Below, in pieces: positions 16,887-24,792 of a stretch of DNA of 29,671 bases. Both the position numbers and the translations under genes were made by a program. Position 1 is the stretch's first letter. Each line of letters begins with the position of its first letter. Source of the stretch: Fidelibacterota bacterium (lineage in GTDB: Bacteria; Marinisomatota; Marinisomatia; Marinisomatales; UBA1611); the NCBI GenBank assembly GCA_002718285.1, contig PBAR01000037.1, positions 1 to 29,671 on the forward strand, read 5' to 3'. Below the pieces are notes generated by a model. The model saw only the letters and a program-made list of their open reading frames with translations. It ran no database searches and had not been told where the DNA came from.

Positions 16887-17896
16887 TGGCAAATAAAGTC
16901 CACATTGGTGTAGTTGGTGCAGGTTACTGGGGTAAAAACCATATTAGAACACTTGATGAATTAAATGCGTTAGGCGCCATCGTAGAATCAAATAGGATAA
17001 AGCGAAACGAAATCCTTTCCCTCTATCCTCAAATTAAAGTGGTCAGCAGACTCGAGGATTTAGACTCAAATGAAATAGATGGTGTTGTCATTGCCACACC
17101 GGCACCAACCCATTTAAAATTAGCAAAAACATCTATTGGAATGGGGAAGCCAACCTTGATTGAAAAACCATTAGCGCTTTCCGTCAAAGAAGCGAAAGAA
17201 TTGCATCACCATACAATAAAGCATAACGGCAAAGTAATGGTAGGACATTTATTGTTATTCCATCCGGCCATCAATAAAATGAAATCACTGGTGGAAGAAG
17301 GATATTTAGGTGATTTACAATATATATATAGCAATCGATTAAATTTTGGCAAGGTGCGTGAAAGTGAAAATGTATTTTGGAGCTTTGCGCCCCATGATAT
17401 CTCTATTTTTCAGTATTTTTTAGGCGAATTTCCTTCAGTGGTGATATCGCAAGGCGGTGCATTTTTGCAGTATGATATCCATGATACCAGTATGACGTAT
17501 TTTAAATATCCATCAGGCATTCAGGGTCATATCTTTGTGAATTGGCTTCATCCATTCAAGGAACATCGAATTGTATTGATCGGATCGAAGGGGAGTCTCC
17601 ATTTTGAAGATGCAAAGTTCTCAAAGCCATTAACCTATTTCAAAAATAATCAGAATGGTTCACCAATAGTTTTGGATCAAAGTAAAGGCGAATTCATCGA
17701 ATATGAACAATCCCTTCCATTAACCAAAGAATTGGAATACTTTATCAATTATGTTAGCGGTGCATCCATTCAAAAAGCCGATCTTGATAGTGGGATTGAT
17801 GTCGTCAAAATCCTTGAAATGGCCACAAATTCTCTAAAGGAAAAACCCTTATCCAGCTCCCCTTTGATGGGGGAGAATGAAAGAGGGGGTCAATAA
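16886..17896 (+). CDS. wbpB: WbpB/WlbA-like UDP-GlcNAcA 3-dehydrogenase (Gfo/Idh/MocA family)
   Basis: A 336-residue Gfo/Idh/MocA oxidoreductase with the nucleotide motif GAGYWG (11-16), the EKPLAL motif with Lys94, and WSFAPHDISI with His170/Asp171, all as in WbpB/WlbA. These oxidise C3 of UDP-GlcNAcA to the 3-keto sugar, the step before transamination in UDP-diNAc-uronate synthesis. The ATG overlaps the Wzz stop by one base. The last dozen or so residues (SSPLMGENERGG) are not family sequence: they are the translation of an intergenic hairpin repeat that has moved into the 3' end and now supplies the stop region. WbpD- and WbpI-like genes follow, but no WbpE. Confidence 0.87.
   Translation: MANKVHIGVVGAGYWGKNHIRTLDELNALGAIVESNRIKRNEILSLYPQIKVVSRLEDLDSNEIDGVVIATPAPTHLKLAKTSIGMGKPTLIEKPLALSVKEAKELHHHTIKHNGKVMVGHLLLFHPAINKMKSLVEEGYLGDLQYIYSNRLNFGKVRESENVFWSFAPHDISIFQYFLGEFPSVVISQGGAFLQYDIHDTSMTYFKYPSGIQGHIFVNWLHPFKEHRIVLIGSKGSLHFEDAKFSKPLTYFKNNQNGSPIVLDQSKGEFIEYEQSLPLTKELEYFINYVSGASIQKADLDSGIDVVKILEMATNSLKEKPLSSSPLMGENERGGQ
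17857..17875. repeat. Hairpin repeat, copy B1 (inside the 3' end of wbpB)
   Basis: CTCCCC and GGGGAG form a perfect 6-bp stem around a TTTGATG loop. The element is translated as the aberrant C-terminal tail of the WbpB-like protein. Confidence 0.6.
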
Positions 17897-17913
17897 ATAA
17901 TGATCTTTCACAA

Positions 17914-17966
17914 AGTTCCCAATCCCCCCTTACTTACCCGCCTTTGGAGGGTATGAGGGGGGAACT
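17914..17966. repeat. Long hairpin repeat, copy B2
   Basis: AGTTCCC (17914-17920) is complementary to GGGAACT (17960-17966). Inside, TCCCCCC (17923-17929) pairs with GGGGGGA (17957-17963), and TACCC-G-CC pairs with GG-A-GGGTA around a TTT loop (17935-17953). It is the strongest secondary structure in the wbpB-wbpD gap. It could stall or end transcription, although the following AACTAAAAAGG is not a T-run. Confidence 0.65.
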
Positions 17967-18077
17967 AAAAAGGAGGGTGGAAAAATAAATAGCAATTCTA
18001 CCTAGACCGTACTCATCATTAAACATACTTCAACTTGTCCTATGAAAAAACTTCACAAAATCCATTCCTCACAAATA

Positions 18078-18121
18078 GCCCTCTTCCCCATTATGGGAGA
18101 GATTGAGATGGGGATTAAAAA
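18078..18121. repeat. Hairpin repeat, copy C
   Basis: This 44-base unit reads GCCCTCTTCCCCATTATGGG and continues to GATTGAGATGGGGATTAAAAA. It aligns with copy E at 20054 at 37 of 44 positions with one gap, so it is a true dispersed repeat rather than a chance hairpin. CCCAT/ATGGG and CTCT/AGAG arms form the stem. Confidence 0.7.
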
Positions 18122-18122
18122 A

Positions 18123-18155
18123 TTGAAAAATATTAGAAATTTTGTACAATATTTG
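18123..18155 (+). promoter_or_regulatory. Weak candidate promoter before wbpD-like gene
   Basis: TTG at 18123-18125 and AATATTTG at 18148-18155 are 22 bases apart and fit the Bacteroidetes TTG ... TAnnTTTG pattern with one mismatch. It would place the transcript start about 13 bases before the ATG at 18173. This part of the gap lies just after repeat copy C and is very AT-rich, so a chance match is quite possible. Confidence 0.3.
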
Positions 18156-18172
18156 CGAAGATCTAAAATCAA

Positions 18173-18757
18173 ATGAAAAACGAAAACACATATTATGCCC
18201 ACGAATCAGCCATCATCGATGATGAGGTCATTATCGGTGACAACACCAAAATTTGGCACTTTTCCCATATTCAATCCGGTGCAACTATTGGTGAGAATTG
18301 TTCATTAGGCCAAAACGTGAATGTGGGCAATAATGTAAAGATCGGGAATTCCGTAAAAATCCAAAATAATGTTTCAGTCTATGAAGGAGTTGAATTAGAA
18401 GATTTTGTATTTTGTGGACCATCTATGGTATTTACCAATATCTTATTACCTCGATGCGAGTTTCCACAAAGAGGTTCCGAATTTTATTCGAAAACCCTCG
18501 TTAAAAAATCTACCTCCATAGGCGCCAATGCAACCATTGTGTGCGGCAATACAATTGGACAATATGCTCTCATTGGCGCAGGATCAGTCATAATTAAAGA
18601 TGTGCCTGATTATGCACTCATGGTTGGGAATCCAGGACACCAAATAGGTTGGGTAAATAAAAAAGGCATTCGAATCAGTTTTAATGATCAAGGATTAAGT
18701 CCATGTGGAAACTATAAATTAGAAAATGAGATGGTCTGTTACTTAGGTAAGGAATGA
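18173..18757 (+). CDS. wbpD: WbpD-like UDP-sugar 3-N-acetyltransferase (left-handed beta-helix)
   Basis: A 194-residue hexapeptide-repeat acetyltransferase. Imperfect [LIV]Gxxxx repeats run through about residues 8-75 and resume after an inserted loop ([14 protein letters not shown]), with [20 protein letters not shown] near the end. The order and the IWHFSHI opening are those of WbpD/WlbB, which acetylate the 3-amino group of UDP-GlcNAc3NA to give UDP-GlcNAc3NAcA. The gene starts after a 276-base repeat-filled gap behind the WbpB-like gene and overlaps the WbpI-like gene by four bases (ATGA), so these two are coupled. Confidence 0.9.
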   Translation: MKNENTYYAHESAIIDDEVIIGDNTKIWHFSHIQSGATIGENCSLGQNVNVGNNVKIGNSVKIQNNVSVYEGVELEDFVFCGPSMVFTNILLPRCEFPQRGSEFYSKTLVKKSTSIGANATIVCGNTIGQYALIGAGSVIIKDVPDYALMVGNPGHQIGWVNKKGIRISFNDQGLSPCGNYKLENEMVCYLGKE

Positions 18758-19797
18758 AAATTGCCTCCATATTAGGTGCAAGGCCGCAATTTATAAAAGC
18801 AGCCCTCCTTTCAAATGATTTCTGCACTACAAAAAATGTTCAAGAAATCATTATTCATACCGGGCAGCATTTTGATGAAAAAATGTCCCATGGATTTTTT
18901 ACTGAACTAGATATCCCCGTTCCAGATTTTCAGTTGAATATCAATCAAATGAATCATGGTGAAATGACCGGCACAATGATGACAGAATTAGAAAAAATCC
19001 TATTGGATGAAAAACCAAACGGTGTATTGGTATATGGCGATACAAACTCGACTCTGGCCGGGAGTTTGGCAGCAGCCAAACTGAAAATCCCTGTTTTTCA
19101 TGTAGAAGCCGGACTCAGAAGTTTTAACCGTTCCATGCCGGAAGAAATCAATCGTGTTGTGACGGATCATTTGTCGAGTTTGTTATTTTGCCCTACAAAA
19201 CATGCAATTGAAACGCTCAAAAAAGAGCGTATTACTCATGGTGTAATATTTTCTGGCGATATCATGTTTGATTTGTTTAAAAAATCACAAAAAGGAAAAG
19301 ATATATTCAAAAAACCACAGGTGTTGGCAACTATTCATCGCCCATCCAATACAGATGACCCTAGCACATTGGCATCAATTATAGAAGGACTCGCGCGAAT
19401 TCACAAGGAGAAGCAAGTTGTACTCCCAGTCCATCCACGAACAGAAAAAAAGCTAAAAGAATTTGGTATTACGCCGGCAGTGAATGTGATGCCACCCTTA
19501 AGTTACAATGAAATGGTATCCCAATTATTATCTTCAGAAATAGTTATAACGGATAGTGGTGGTGTACAGAAAGAAGCTTTTTTCGCGAAGACGAAATGTA
19601 TAACAGTACGGCCAGAAACTGAGTGGGTAGAATTAATTGATGCCGGGGTAAACCATTTATGTGATAGCAATGCTGATGCCATTTGGGATACATTTAATTT
19701 GATGAATAATAAACAATGTGATTTCACACCTCAATTGTATGGTGATGGTAATTCAGCAAAAATTATTGTGGATGAAATTCAAAAATATTTATCATGA
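18754..19797 (+). CDS. wbpI: WbpI-like UDP-GlcNAc3NAcA 2-epimerase
   Basis: A 347-residue non-hydrolysing 2-epimerase of the WbpI/WlbD branch, which makes UDP-ManNAc3NAcA. Branch signatures are [10 protein letters not shown] at the start, [19 protein letters not shown] with [18 protein letters not shown] in place of the WecB GHRRES motif, [11 protein letters not shown], and the late [14 protein letters not shown]. It is clearly distinct from the WecB-like paralogue at 6746. With WbpB and WbpD it supplies three of the five steps from UDP-GlcNAc to UDP-ManNAc3NAcA, the likely substrate of the WbpG/HisH/HisF trio. Confidence 0.9.
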   Translation: MKIASILGARPQFIKAALLSNDFCTTKNVQEIIIHTGQHFDEKMSHGFFTELDIPVPDFQLNINQMNHGEMTGTMMTELEKILLDEKPNGVLVYGDTNSTLAGSLAAAKLKIPVFHVEAGLRSFNRSMPEEINRVVTDHLSSLLFCPTKHAIETLKKERITHGVIFSGDIMFDLFKKSQKGKDIFKKPQVLATIHRPSNTDDPSTLASIIEGLARIHKEKQVVLPVHPRTEKKLKEFGITPAVNVMPPLSYNEMVSQLLSSEIVITDSGGVQKEAFFAKTKCITVRPETEWVELIDAGVNHLCDSNADAIWDTFNLMNNKQCDFTPQLYGDGNSAKIIVDEIQKYLS

Positions 19798-19838
19798 ATA
19801 GAGTAATAAGATCAAATATTCGCTCCCGTTTACCCGTT

Positions 19839-19885
19839 CCTATTCACCCTTTTATTGATAGGGGCAGACGTGGGTGTGAGGTAAA
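19839..19885. repeat. Degenerate hairpin repeat, copy D
   Basis: CCTAT (19839-19843) pairs with ATAGG (19858-19862), and CACCC (19845-19849) could instead pair with GGGTG (19872-19876). The unit ends in GTGAGGTAAAATT, like the GGGG-TTAAAA tails of the other copies. It is a diverged copy, 42 bases after the WbpI-like stop. Confidence 0.45.
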
Positions 19886-20053
19886 ATTATTTAAAGGTTT
19901 AATTAATTTTGAATTTTTCGAGTAATCAATTCCCTTCTTATATGAGGTGGAAACAAAAAGGGGTTGGGAGAAATATATATGACTTTTCTTTAAAATCCAT
20001 GTTTAAAATTAACAATCCTTTAAAACGTACTTATCATTTTTTCCAACATTTTT

Positions 20054-20096
20054 GCCTCTTCTCCATTGTGGGGAAGATTGAGAAGAGGATTAAAAA
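20054..20096. repeat. Hairpin repeat, copy E
   Basis: CCTCTTCTC (20055-20063) and GAGAAGAGG (20080-20088) form a perfect 9-bp inverted repeat. An alternative inner stem is CTTCTCC/GGGGAAG. The unit ends in ATTAAAAA and aligns over its length with copy C at 18078. Confidence 0.7.
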
Positions 20097-20156
20097 GTAA
20101 TGAAGTGCTCCTTCCTTTGGTTTTAAGCGTTAAGACAGCGATTAATGCATTAATTA

Positions 20157-20184
20157 ATCCCCCTGTTTCCCCCATCATGGGGGA
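20157..20184. repeat. Hairpin repeat, copy F
   Basis: AATCCCCCTGTT precedes a perfect stem at 20168-20184 (TCCCCCA and TGGGGGA around a TCA loop). It lies 49 bases before the Wzx start, and its composition matches copy B2. Confidence 0.6.
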
Positions 20185-20232
20185 TATAATGAGGTCCAGA
20201 ATAATTCATGAAAAAAATGTAATCATAAATAA

Positions 20233-21489
20233 ATGATCTCAAAATATTTATCCAAAATTCGCCACCCTTTGGTGGCGAATTCATTTTATCTATACACGGC
20301 CCATTTTGCTGACTACATTTTATCTTTTTTAATATTACCATTTATCGCCCGAAAATTAGGACCATCTTCTCTAGGAGAAGTGGCCCTTGCACAGACATTC
20401 GGCATATTTTGTCTTCTGTTTATGGAGTATGGATTTTCATTATCGGCAACACGAACAGTCGCCAGATTAAAGGAAGATAAAATCGCATTACGCCTATTTC
20501 TAAACCAATCATACTCATTCAAGATTCTTCTTATCCCTGTTATATTCGTTTTGGCTCTGGTTCTCATTAGGGTATTACCCATATTTACAAAAAATCCACA
20601 TTTTATTATTATCGTATTCATCGGCTCCATTATGCAGGGCTTGGCGCCCACATGGTATTTTCAAGGGGTTGAGAAATTAAAATTTGTTGCCCAATCAAAA
20701 ATCATTTTTCGAATTATTGGATTTATATTCATATTTATTTTTGTTCAAACACCCCAAGATGGATGGTTGGTCCTCACAGGTCATTCGGTAACCAGTGCAT
20801 GTATTTTATCGTATCTATTTCTAAAAATGAAGAAAGATTTGGGGCGAATAAAGTGGTTGGGCCTTCAAAAAGCTTTACAATTGGGTTCAAATAATAAATG
20901 GGGGTTTTTTATAACAGTTATCCCCGTTATTTACCAAAGTTTGTCTGCGTTTCTAATGGGTGTACTTGTAACCCCGGCCCAATTGGGATTCTTGTTTGGT
21001 GCAGGAAAAATTCACCGCGCATTTAATTCATTATTTGGCCCATTGGGTCAGGCCGTGTATCCGAGACTTGTATCCCTAAGTCATGGTCAATCTATGGTAG
21101 CAAAATCGATGTTAAAAAAACTGATGATGATTATGTTGGGATTGGGATTGTTATTTGCCGGCATTTTAATTGGAATCCCCGAAATAATGATTAATATCAT
21201 ATTAGGGGATGCTTTTTCAGAATCAGTCTCTGTACTCCAGCTTTTTGGATTTGTTCTCCCATTAACAGCCATTTCCCATGTATTGGGTCGGCAATGGATG
21301 TTGGTCAAATTCCAAGAAAAACCTTATGGCATCATTTTATGCATTGCATCCTTCGTTGCATGCGGATTCGTTTGGCTATCCATTGAACAATATAAAATAC
21401 ATGCAATACCCCTGTCCATGATTCTATTCGAAGTAATTTCAATTGGATTAATTACCATTCATAGAATATTCAAACCAAGTGAATCATAA
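20233..21489 (+). CDS. wzx: Wzx-type lipid-linked repeat-unit flippase
   Basis: A 418-residue polytopic membrane protein of the MOP exporter/Wzx family with about 12 hydrophobic segments. Family signs are the N-terminal FADYILSFLILPFIARKLGP, the QGLAPTWYFQGVEKLK loop, and the mid-protein RAFNSLFGPLGQAVYPRL. It should move undecaprenyl-PP-linked repeat units across the inner membrane for Wzy. The ATG at 20233 is the only start that keeps the first membrane segment. Codons 8-17 are occupied by a perfect 11-bp hairpin that might affect translation. The Wzy gene overlaps its end by 11 bases. Confidence 0.88.
   Translation: MISKYLSKIRHPLVANSFYLYTAHFADYILSFLILPFIARKLGPSSLGEVALAQTFGIFCLLFMEYGFSLSATRTVARLKEDKIALRLFLNQSYSFKILLIPVIFVLALVLIRVLPIFTKNPHFIIIVFIGSIMQGLAPTWYFQGVEKLKFVAQSKIIFRIIGFIFIFIFVQTPQDGWLVLTGHSVTSACILSYLFLKMKKDLGRIKWLGLQKALQLGSNNKWGFFITVIPVIYQSLSAFLMGVLVTPAQLGFLFGAGKIHRAFNSLFGPLGQAVYPRLVSLSHGQSMVAKSMLKKLMMIMLGLGLLFAGILIGIPEIMINIILGDAFSESVSVLQLFGFVLPLTAISHVLGRQWMLVKFQEKPYGIILCIASFVACGFVWLSIEQYKIHAIPLSMILFEVISIGLITIHRIFKPSES
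20256..20281 (+). promoter_or_regulatory. Perfect hairpin within the first codons of wzx
   Basis: AATTCGCCACC and GGTGGCGAATT are exact complements around a CTTT loop, starting 23 bases after the A of the wzx ATG. A weak T-rich stretch (CATTTTATC) follows. It could be a translational brake, an attenuator, or a hairpin repeat that landed in coding sequence; its CCTTTGG-like core resembles repeat copy B2. The structure is certain from sequence, the function is not. Confidence 0.55.
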
Positions 21490-22789
21490 ATATAAATTAA
21501 ATACTTCTTGGATGATATTGGGGTTTATTGGGTCGGCCGTATTGGGGATCGCCATCAGTTATGGGGATATCTATTTTTTTCATGTGATGATGGCAGCCAT
21601 GTTTGGTTTTGGCATAATAAAAATAAAGGGAGAAAAGTTGCAACTTTCTGTTGATTCAATCCGAAACAATCATAGTTTATTTTTACTGATATTATTAGGC
21701 TGGTATGGTTTCTCATTAATATGGGCACCGGATTTGATCGCGGGGCTAAAATATCTGTTTTATATATGTTGTGGCATCGTAATTACATTTACCATCATTA
21801 AATATGGTAATTCACAATCCCGTATCCAATCCATGTTTAAGGTGTTATCTCTTCTTTTCATTATAGAAATAGGTATTGCGTTATTAGAATCATTTACTTC
21901 TTTTCGCCTACCTATTTCACCTTATTCAAGTTACCATACTTTCTTTGGAAAAGAATCGGTTGATTTTTTTGCTTTTGATAGTCCATTTGTATATGCTGAT
22001 TTTCAGCCTCCAACCGGATTTCATTGGAATACAAATAATTTGGCCATCACCATGGTAATGATTCTACCTTTTTTCCTTTGCAGTCAGAGATTATGGATCA
22101 AATTGTTGGGTGGTTCTGCAATTACACTTATAACTGTGTTAGCCGCATCACGTGCAGTATTTTTGGGGCTTATCCTTGTTATTTGTATCTATTTTATTTT
22201 TATAAAGAAACAAATGGGAACGCTAGTATTAATCTGGGCAATGATTATAGGATTATTTTGGAGCATGGAGGTTTTGAGTGAGAGTGAAGATCCCCGCATT
22301 AATGAAGTGGCCAATTCTGTCGAAGCAATGGTTCTTTACCTTTCAGGGGATATTGACGTAGGTGGCTCATTGGAATGGCGGCGGGAATTGGTAGATAGTG
22401 GAATAACAGCCTTAGCGAAGACGAAAGGGCTAGGTGTTGGCGCAGGTGGATCCACCGTACTACAAGAACGGTTGGGTGGCGTTGCTGGCCGGTTTACTTC
22501 TATGCATAATTTTTGGGTTGAAATTTTGGTAGAAGGTGGCATCATCATCGGTCTATTATTTTTAATATGGTTTGGTGATATAATTATAAAATTATGGCAA
22601 AAGACGAAAGATAGACAAAATACATTTCTTCAATATATTTCCCAGTCCCTACTGTTGTCTCTCATGGGATTTATTCCTGCCGCAATTGCCGCCAGCTCAA
22701 CAATTTACTTTTTCCCTATGTGGATATTATTTGGTTTATCTATCTCTGTAATTAATATCGAGGAAAATAAACCAATTGAATTATCTTGA
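21479..22789 (+). CDS. wzy: O-antigen polymerase/ligase family membrane protein (Wzy-like)
   Basis: A 436-residue polytopic protein with about ten hydrophobic segments and a large periplasmic loop (about residues 262-340). It shows AASRAVF at 222-228, Arg301 in EWRRELVDSG, GLGVGAGG (317-324) and MHNFWVEILVEGG with His343/Glu348, the pattern of the Wzy_C/WaaL superfamily. Next to Wzx and Wzz it is most likely the block polymerase Wzy; a ligase role is the alternative. GTG at 21479 overlaps the wzx stop by 11 bases. Met12 (ATG 21512) is another possible start. Its 3' end overlaps the minus-strand GT2 by nine bases. Confidence 0.82.
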   Translation: MNHKYKLNTSWMILGFIGSAVLGIAISYGDIYFFHVMMAAMFGFGIIKIKGEKLQLSVDSIRNNHSLFLLILLGWYGFSLIWAPDLIAGLKYLFYICCGIVITFTIIKYGNSQSRIQSMFKVLSLLFIIEIGIALLESFTSFRLPISPYSSYHTFFGKESVDFFAFDSPFVYADFQPPTGFHWNTNNLAITMVMILPFFLCSQRLWIKLLGGSAITLITVLAASRAVFLGLILVICIYFIFIKKQMGTLVLIWAMIIGLFWSMEVLSESEDPRINEVANSVEAMVLYLSGDIDVGGSLEWRRELVDSGITALAKTKGLGVGAGGSTVLQERLGGVAGRFTSMHNFWVEILVEGGIIIGLLFLIWFGDIIIKLWQKTKDRQNTFLQYISQSLLLSLMGFIPAAIAASSTIYFFPMWILFGLSISVINIEENKPIELS

Positions 22790-23677
22790 TATAATCCATT
22801 TGATGGTGGACCAGTATCCACGAACCTTTGCCAGGTATTGCTTATGAATTGGGGTAAACCAAATGAGTATACCTAATTTAAATACAGAAATAAGGAATAC
22901 ACCGACAGATATCCCCAATTGATCGAATTTTGTGCCGTGTTTTGTAAAATATTTAACTTTACTAATCAGTTGATTAAAAACAGCAACTTGATAGTTTTGC
23001 CGTGCGCTTTTTCCTTGATGGTGTGTAACCCTGGCATCGGTAAAATAAATAATTTGATACCCTTTTTTCTTTAAACGATAACAATAATCTATATCTTCCA
23101 TCCAAAATAAGTTGGAGTCGAATCCATGATTGTCGTGGAATAGATTTGAACGGGTTAAAAGGGCACCGCCGGACAGGGTATCCACTTCATATGACTCATG
23201 CAATGTTTTGTTAGTATAATTTTTACGATGATTCATCCAATCTAAATGCAATATGCTCAACAGTGAATTGAATAAGGTGGGGAATTGCCAGTATGATTGT
23301 TGTACCTTTCCCTGGTCATCAGTCATTTTGGGTCCCACAGCGCCAATCTGCTGATCGTCTTGGATTGTTTTTAATATTAATTCGATACCATTAACCATAA
23401 CCGTATCCGGGTTCAAAATAAATATGAACTCGCTCTTGGCAATCTCAGCCCCTTGATTAACCCCTTTTGAGAATCCAATATTGAGTTGATTATGAAGTTG
23501 AATGACTTGAGGATAACGCGCTTGAATGGCTTCCACGCTGCCATCATTGGAATCATTGTCCACCACAATTATCTCAAAAGAAATTCGATCTCCAATTGAC
23601 TGATAAATGGAATCAATACATGGTATTATATAATCTTTTACCTTATAATTCACGATGATTATGGATATATCAACCAT
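22781..23677 (-). CDS. GT2-family glycosyltransferase (rhamnosyltransferase-like)
   Basis: A 298-residue GT-A glycosyltransferase, the only minus-strand gene here. It has IIIVNYKVKDY at the start, VVDNDSNDGS with Asp40/Asp42, FILNPDTVM (NPD at 89-91 in place of a strict DxD), LSGGALLTR and a WMEDIDYCYR acceptor motif (Glu194/Asp195). This is the WbbL/RfbF-like pattern often called rhamnosyltransferase. A C-terminal hydrophobic helix (about 254-274) should anchor it to the membrane. AGG eight bases before the ATG is a fair ribosome-binding site. The gene converges on wzy with a 9-base overlap, and its start codon is five bases from that of the divergent GT4, so any promoter must lie within that neighbour. 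Confidence 0.88.
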   Translation of the reverse strand: MVDISIIIVNYKVKDYIIPCIDSIYQSIGDRISFEIIVVDNDSNDGSVEAIQARYPQVIQLHNQLNIGFSKGVNQGAEIAKSEFIFILNPDTVMVNGIELILKTIQDDQQIGAVGPKMTDDQGKVQQSYWQFPTLFNSLLSILHLDWMNHRKNYTNKTLHESYEVDTLSGGALLTRSNLFHDNHGFDSNLFWMEDIDYCYRLKKKGYQIIYFTDARVTHHQGKSARQNYQVAVFNQLISKVKYFTKHGTKFDQLGISVGVFLISVFKLGILIWFTPIHKQYLAKVRGYWSTIKWIISR

Positions 23678-23691
23678 AAGTAATGCCTAAA

Positions 23692-24792
23692 ATGCGTCTA
23701 TTATTGTTATCGGATGCCAATTCTGTTCATACCCAAAAATGGGCTTTTTCTATTCAAAAAGAAGGGTTGAATCTACACGTTTTTAGTTTAATGAAACCCA
23801 CCAATGCATCTCAAGAAAAGTATGAAGAATTGGGCATTTCTGTATCCTACGCTGATTTGGGTGGCCAGATCGAAGATATTAGAACGCCAAACATGAGTAA
23901 ATTGGTATATCTTTTGGCCCTTCCACAAATAAAAAAGGTGATAAAAAAAATTGAGCCGCAATTGATTCATGCCCATTATGCATCTAGCTACGGTATGTTG
24001 GGGTTTTTATCAAGATTCCATCCCTTCGTTCTTTCTCTGTGGGGGAGTGACATTTTAGATTTTCCTCGTAAAAGTCGTATCAATAAGTATCTATTATCAA
24101 AAGTGTTAAAATCTGCAAATCAAGTATGTTCAACCAGTAAAATGATGGCAGAGGAATTAACTCAGACCATGGGTTTTTCTGATGCGAGGGTAATTCCATT
24201 TGGTGTGGATATAGGTCGATTTATCCCATCCTTAGAGAAAGAAGAATTTGTAGTAGGCACCATTAAAAGTATTGAATCTTATAATGGAATTGATTGCTTA
24301 TTGGATGCAGCGAAAACTGTGGTTTATGATCATGGATTATCCTCAATAAAATTTTTAATTGTAGGTGATGGGACATATAAAGTCCAAATGCAGAAAAAAT
24401 GCCAAAGTTTGGGCCTCGATGATAATGTATCATTTGTGGAGCATATACCTCATGATAACATTGTGAATTGGTTTCAAAAATTATCAATATTTATTGCCGT
24501 ATCCACCAGAGAGAGTTTTGGCGTTTCCATTCTAGAAGCCGCTGCCTGTGGTATCCCTGCCATTACATCAGATGTAGGTGGGTTACCAGAAGTCAATAAA
24601 CACAATGAAACAGGGTTGGTTATCCCACCGAATCGACCTGAAGAATTAGCTGAAAAGATTATCAATCTATATAAAAACAATGCATTGAGAAAAAAGCTAG
24701 GTCATCAAGCGAGGCAAAGAGTAAAATCAGATTTCAATTGGGATAAAAGTGTAAGTCAAATGTTAAAAATATATGATAAACTATGCCCATGA
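23692..24792 (+). CDS. GT4-family glycosyltransferase
   Basis: A 366-residue GT-B glycosyltransferase. ATG at 23692 gives the typical MRLLLLSDANSVHTQKWA opening; an ATG at 23683 would add three residues. The N-domain has AHYASSYG and SLWGSDILDF. The C-domain has VPFGVDIGRF-like and SIESYNGIDCLLDA segments and the EX7E motif (ESFGVSILE) followed by ACGIPAITSDVGGLPE. It is diverged from the WbuB-like pair in this window and from the GT4 at the left edge. It is divergent from the GT2 gene with almost no gap and overlaps the propeller gene by four bases (ATGA at 24789). Confidence 0.88.
   Translation: MRLLLLSDANSVHTQKWAFSIQKEGLNLHVFSLMKPTNASQEKYEELGISVSYADLGGQIEDIRTPNMSKLVYLLALPQIKKVIKKIEPQLIHAHYASSYGMLGFLSRFHPFVLSLWGSDILDFPRKSRINKYLLSKVLKSANQVCSTSKMMAEELTQTMGFSDARVIPFGVDIGRFIPSLEKEEFVVGTIKSIESYNGIDCLLDAAKTVVYDHGLSSIKFLIVGDGTYKVQMQKKCQSLGLDDNVSFVEHIPHDNIVNWFQKLSIFIAVSTRESFGVSILEAAACGIPAITSDVGGLPEVNKHNETGLVIPPNRPEELAEKIINLYKNNALRKKLGHQARQRVKSDFNWDKSVSQMLKIYDKLCP

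Larger units (their letters stand above)
19798..20232. other. 435-base non-coding tract built from hairpin repeats
   Basis: I see no real gene between the WbpI-like and Wzx genes. An open frame at 19909-20100 exists, but it has no family resemblance and its end translates a repeat copy. The tract holds at least three GC-rich hairpin repeats (19839-19885, 20054-20096 and 20157-20184) in AT-rich filler. No convincing promoter for the Wzx gene stands out. Confidence 0.7.

Noticed and set aside
17897..18172. A decayed aminotransferase (wbpE) remnant
   Set aside because: No PLP-enzyme motif can be read in any frame; the tract is repeats and AT-rich filler.
19909..20100. A small gene of 63 codons
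   Set aside because: TTG start, no recognisable family, and its end is the translation of repeat copy E. Treated as non-coding.
17857..20184. A CRISPR array in the repeat-rich gaps
   Set aside because: Units are irregularly spaced, diverged and separated by genes; there are no uniform spacers and no cas genes.
20313..20651. Minus-strand open frame of about 112 codons inside wzx
   Set aside because: Antisense shadow of the flippase; no start signal or family resemblance.
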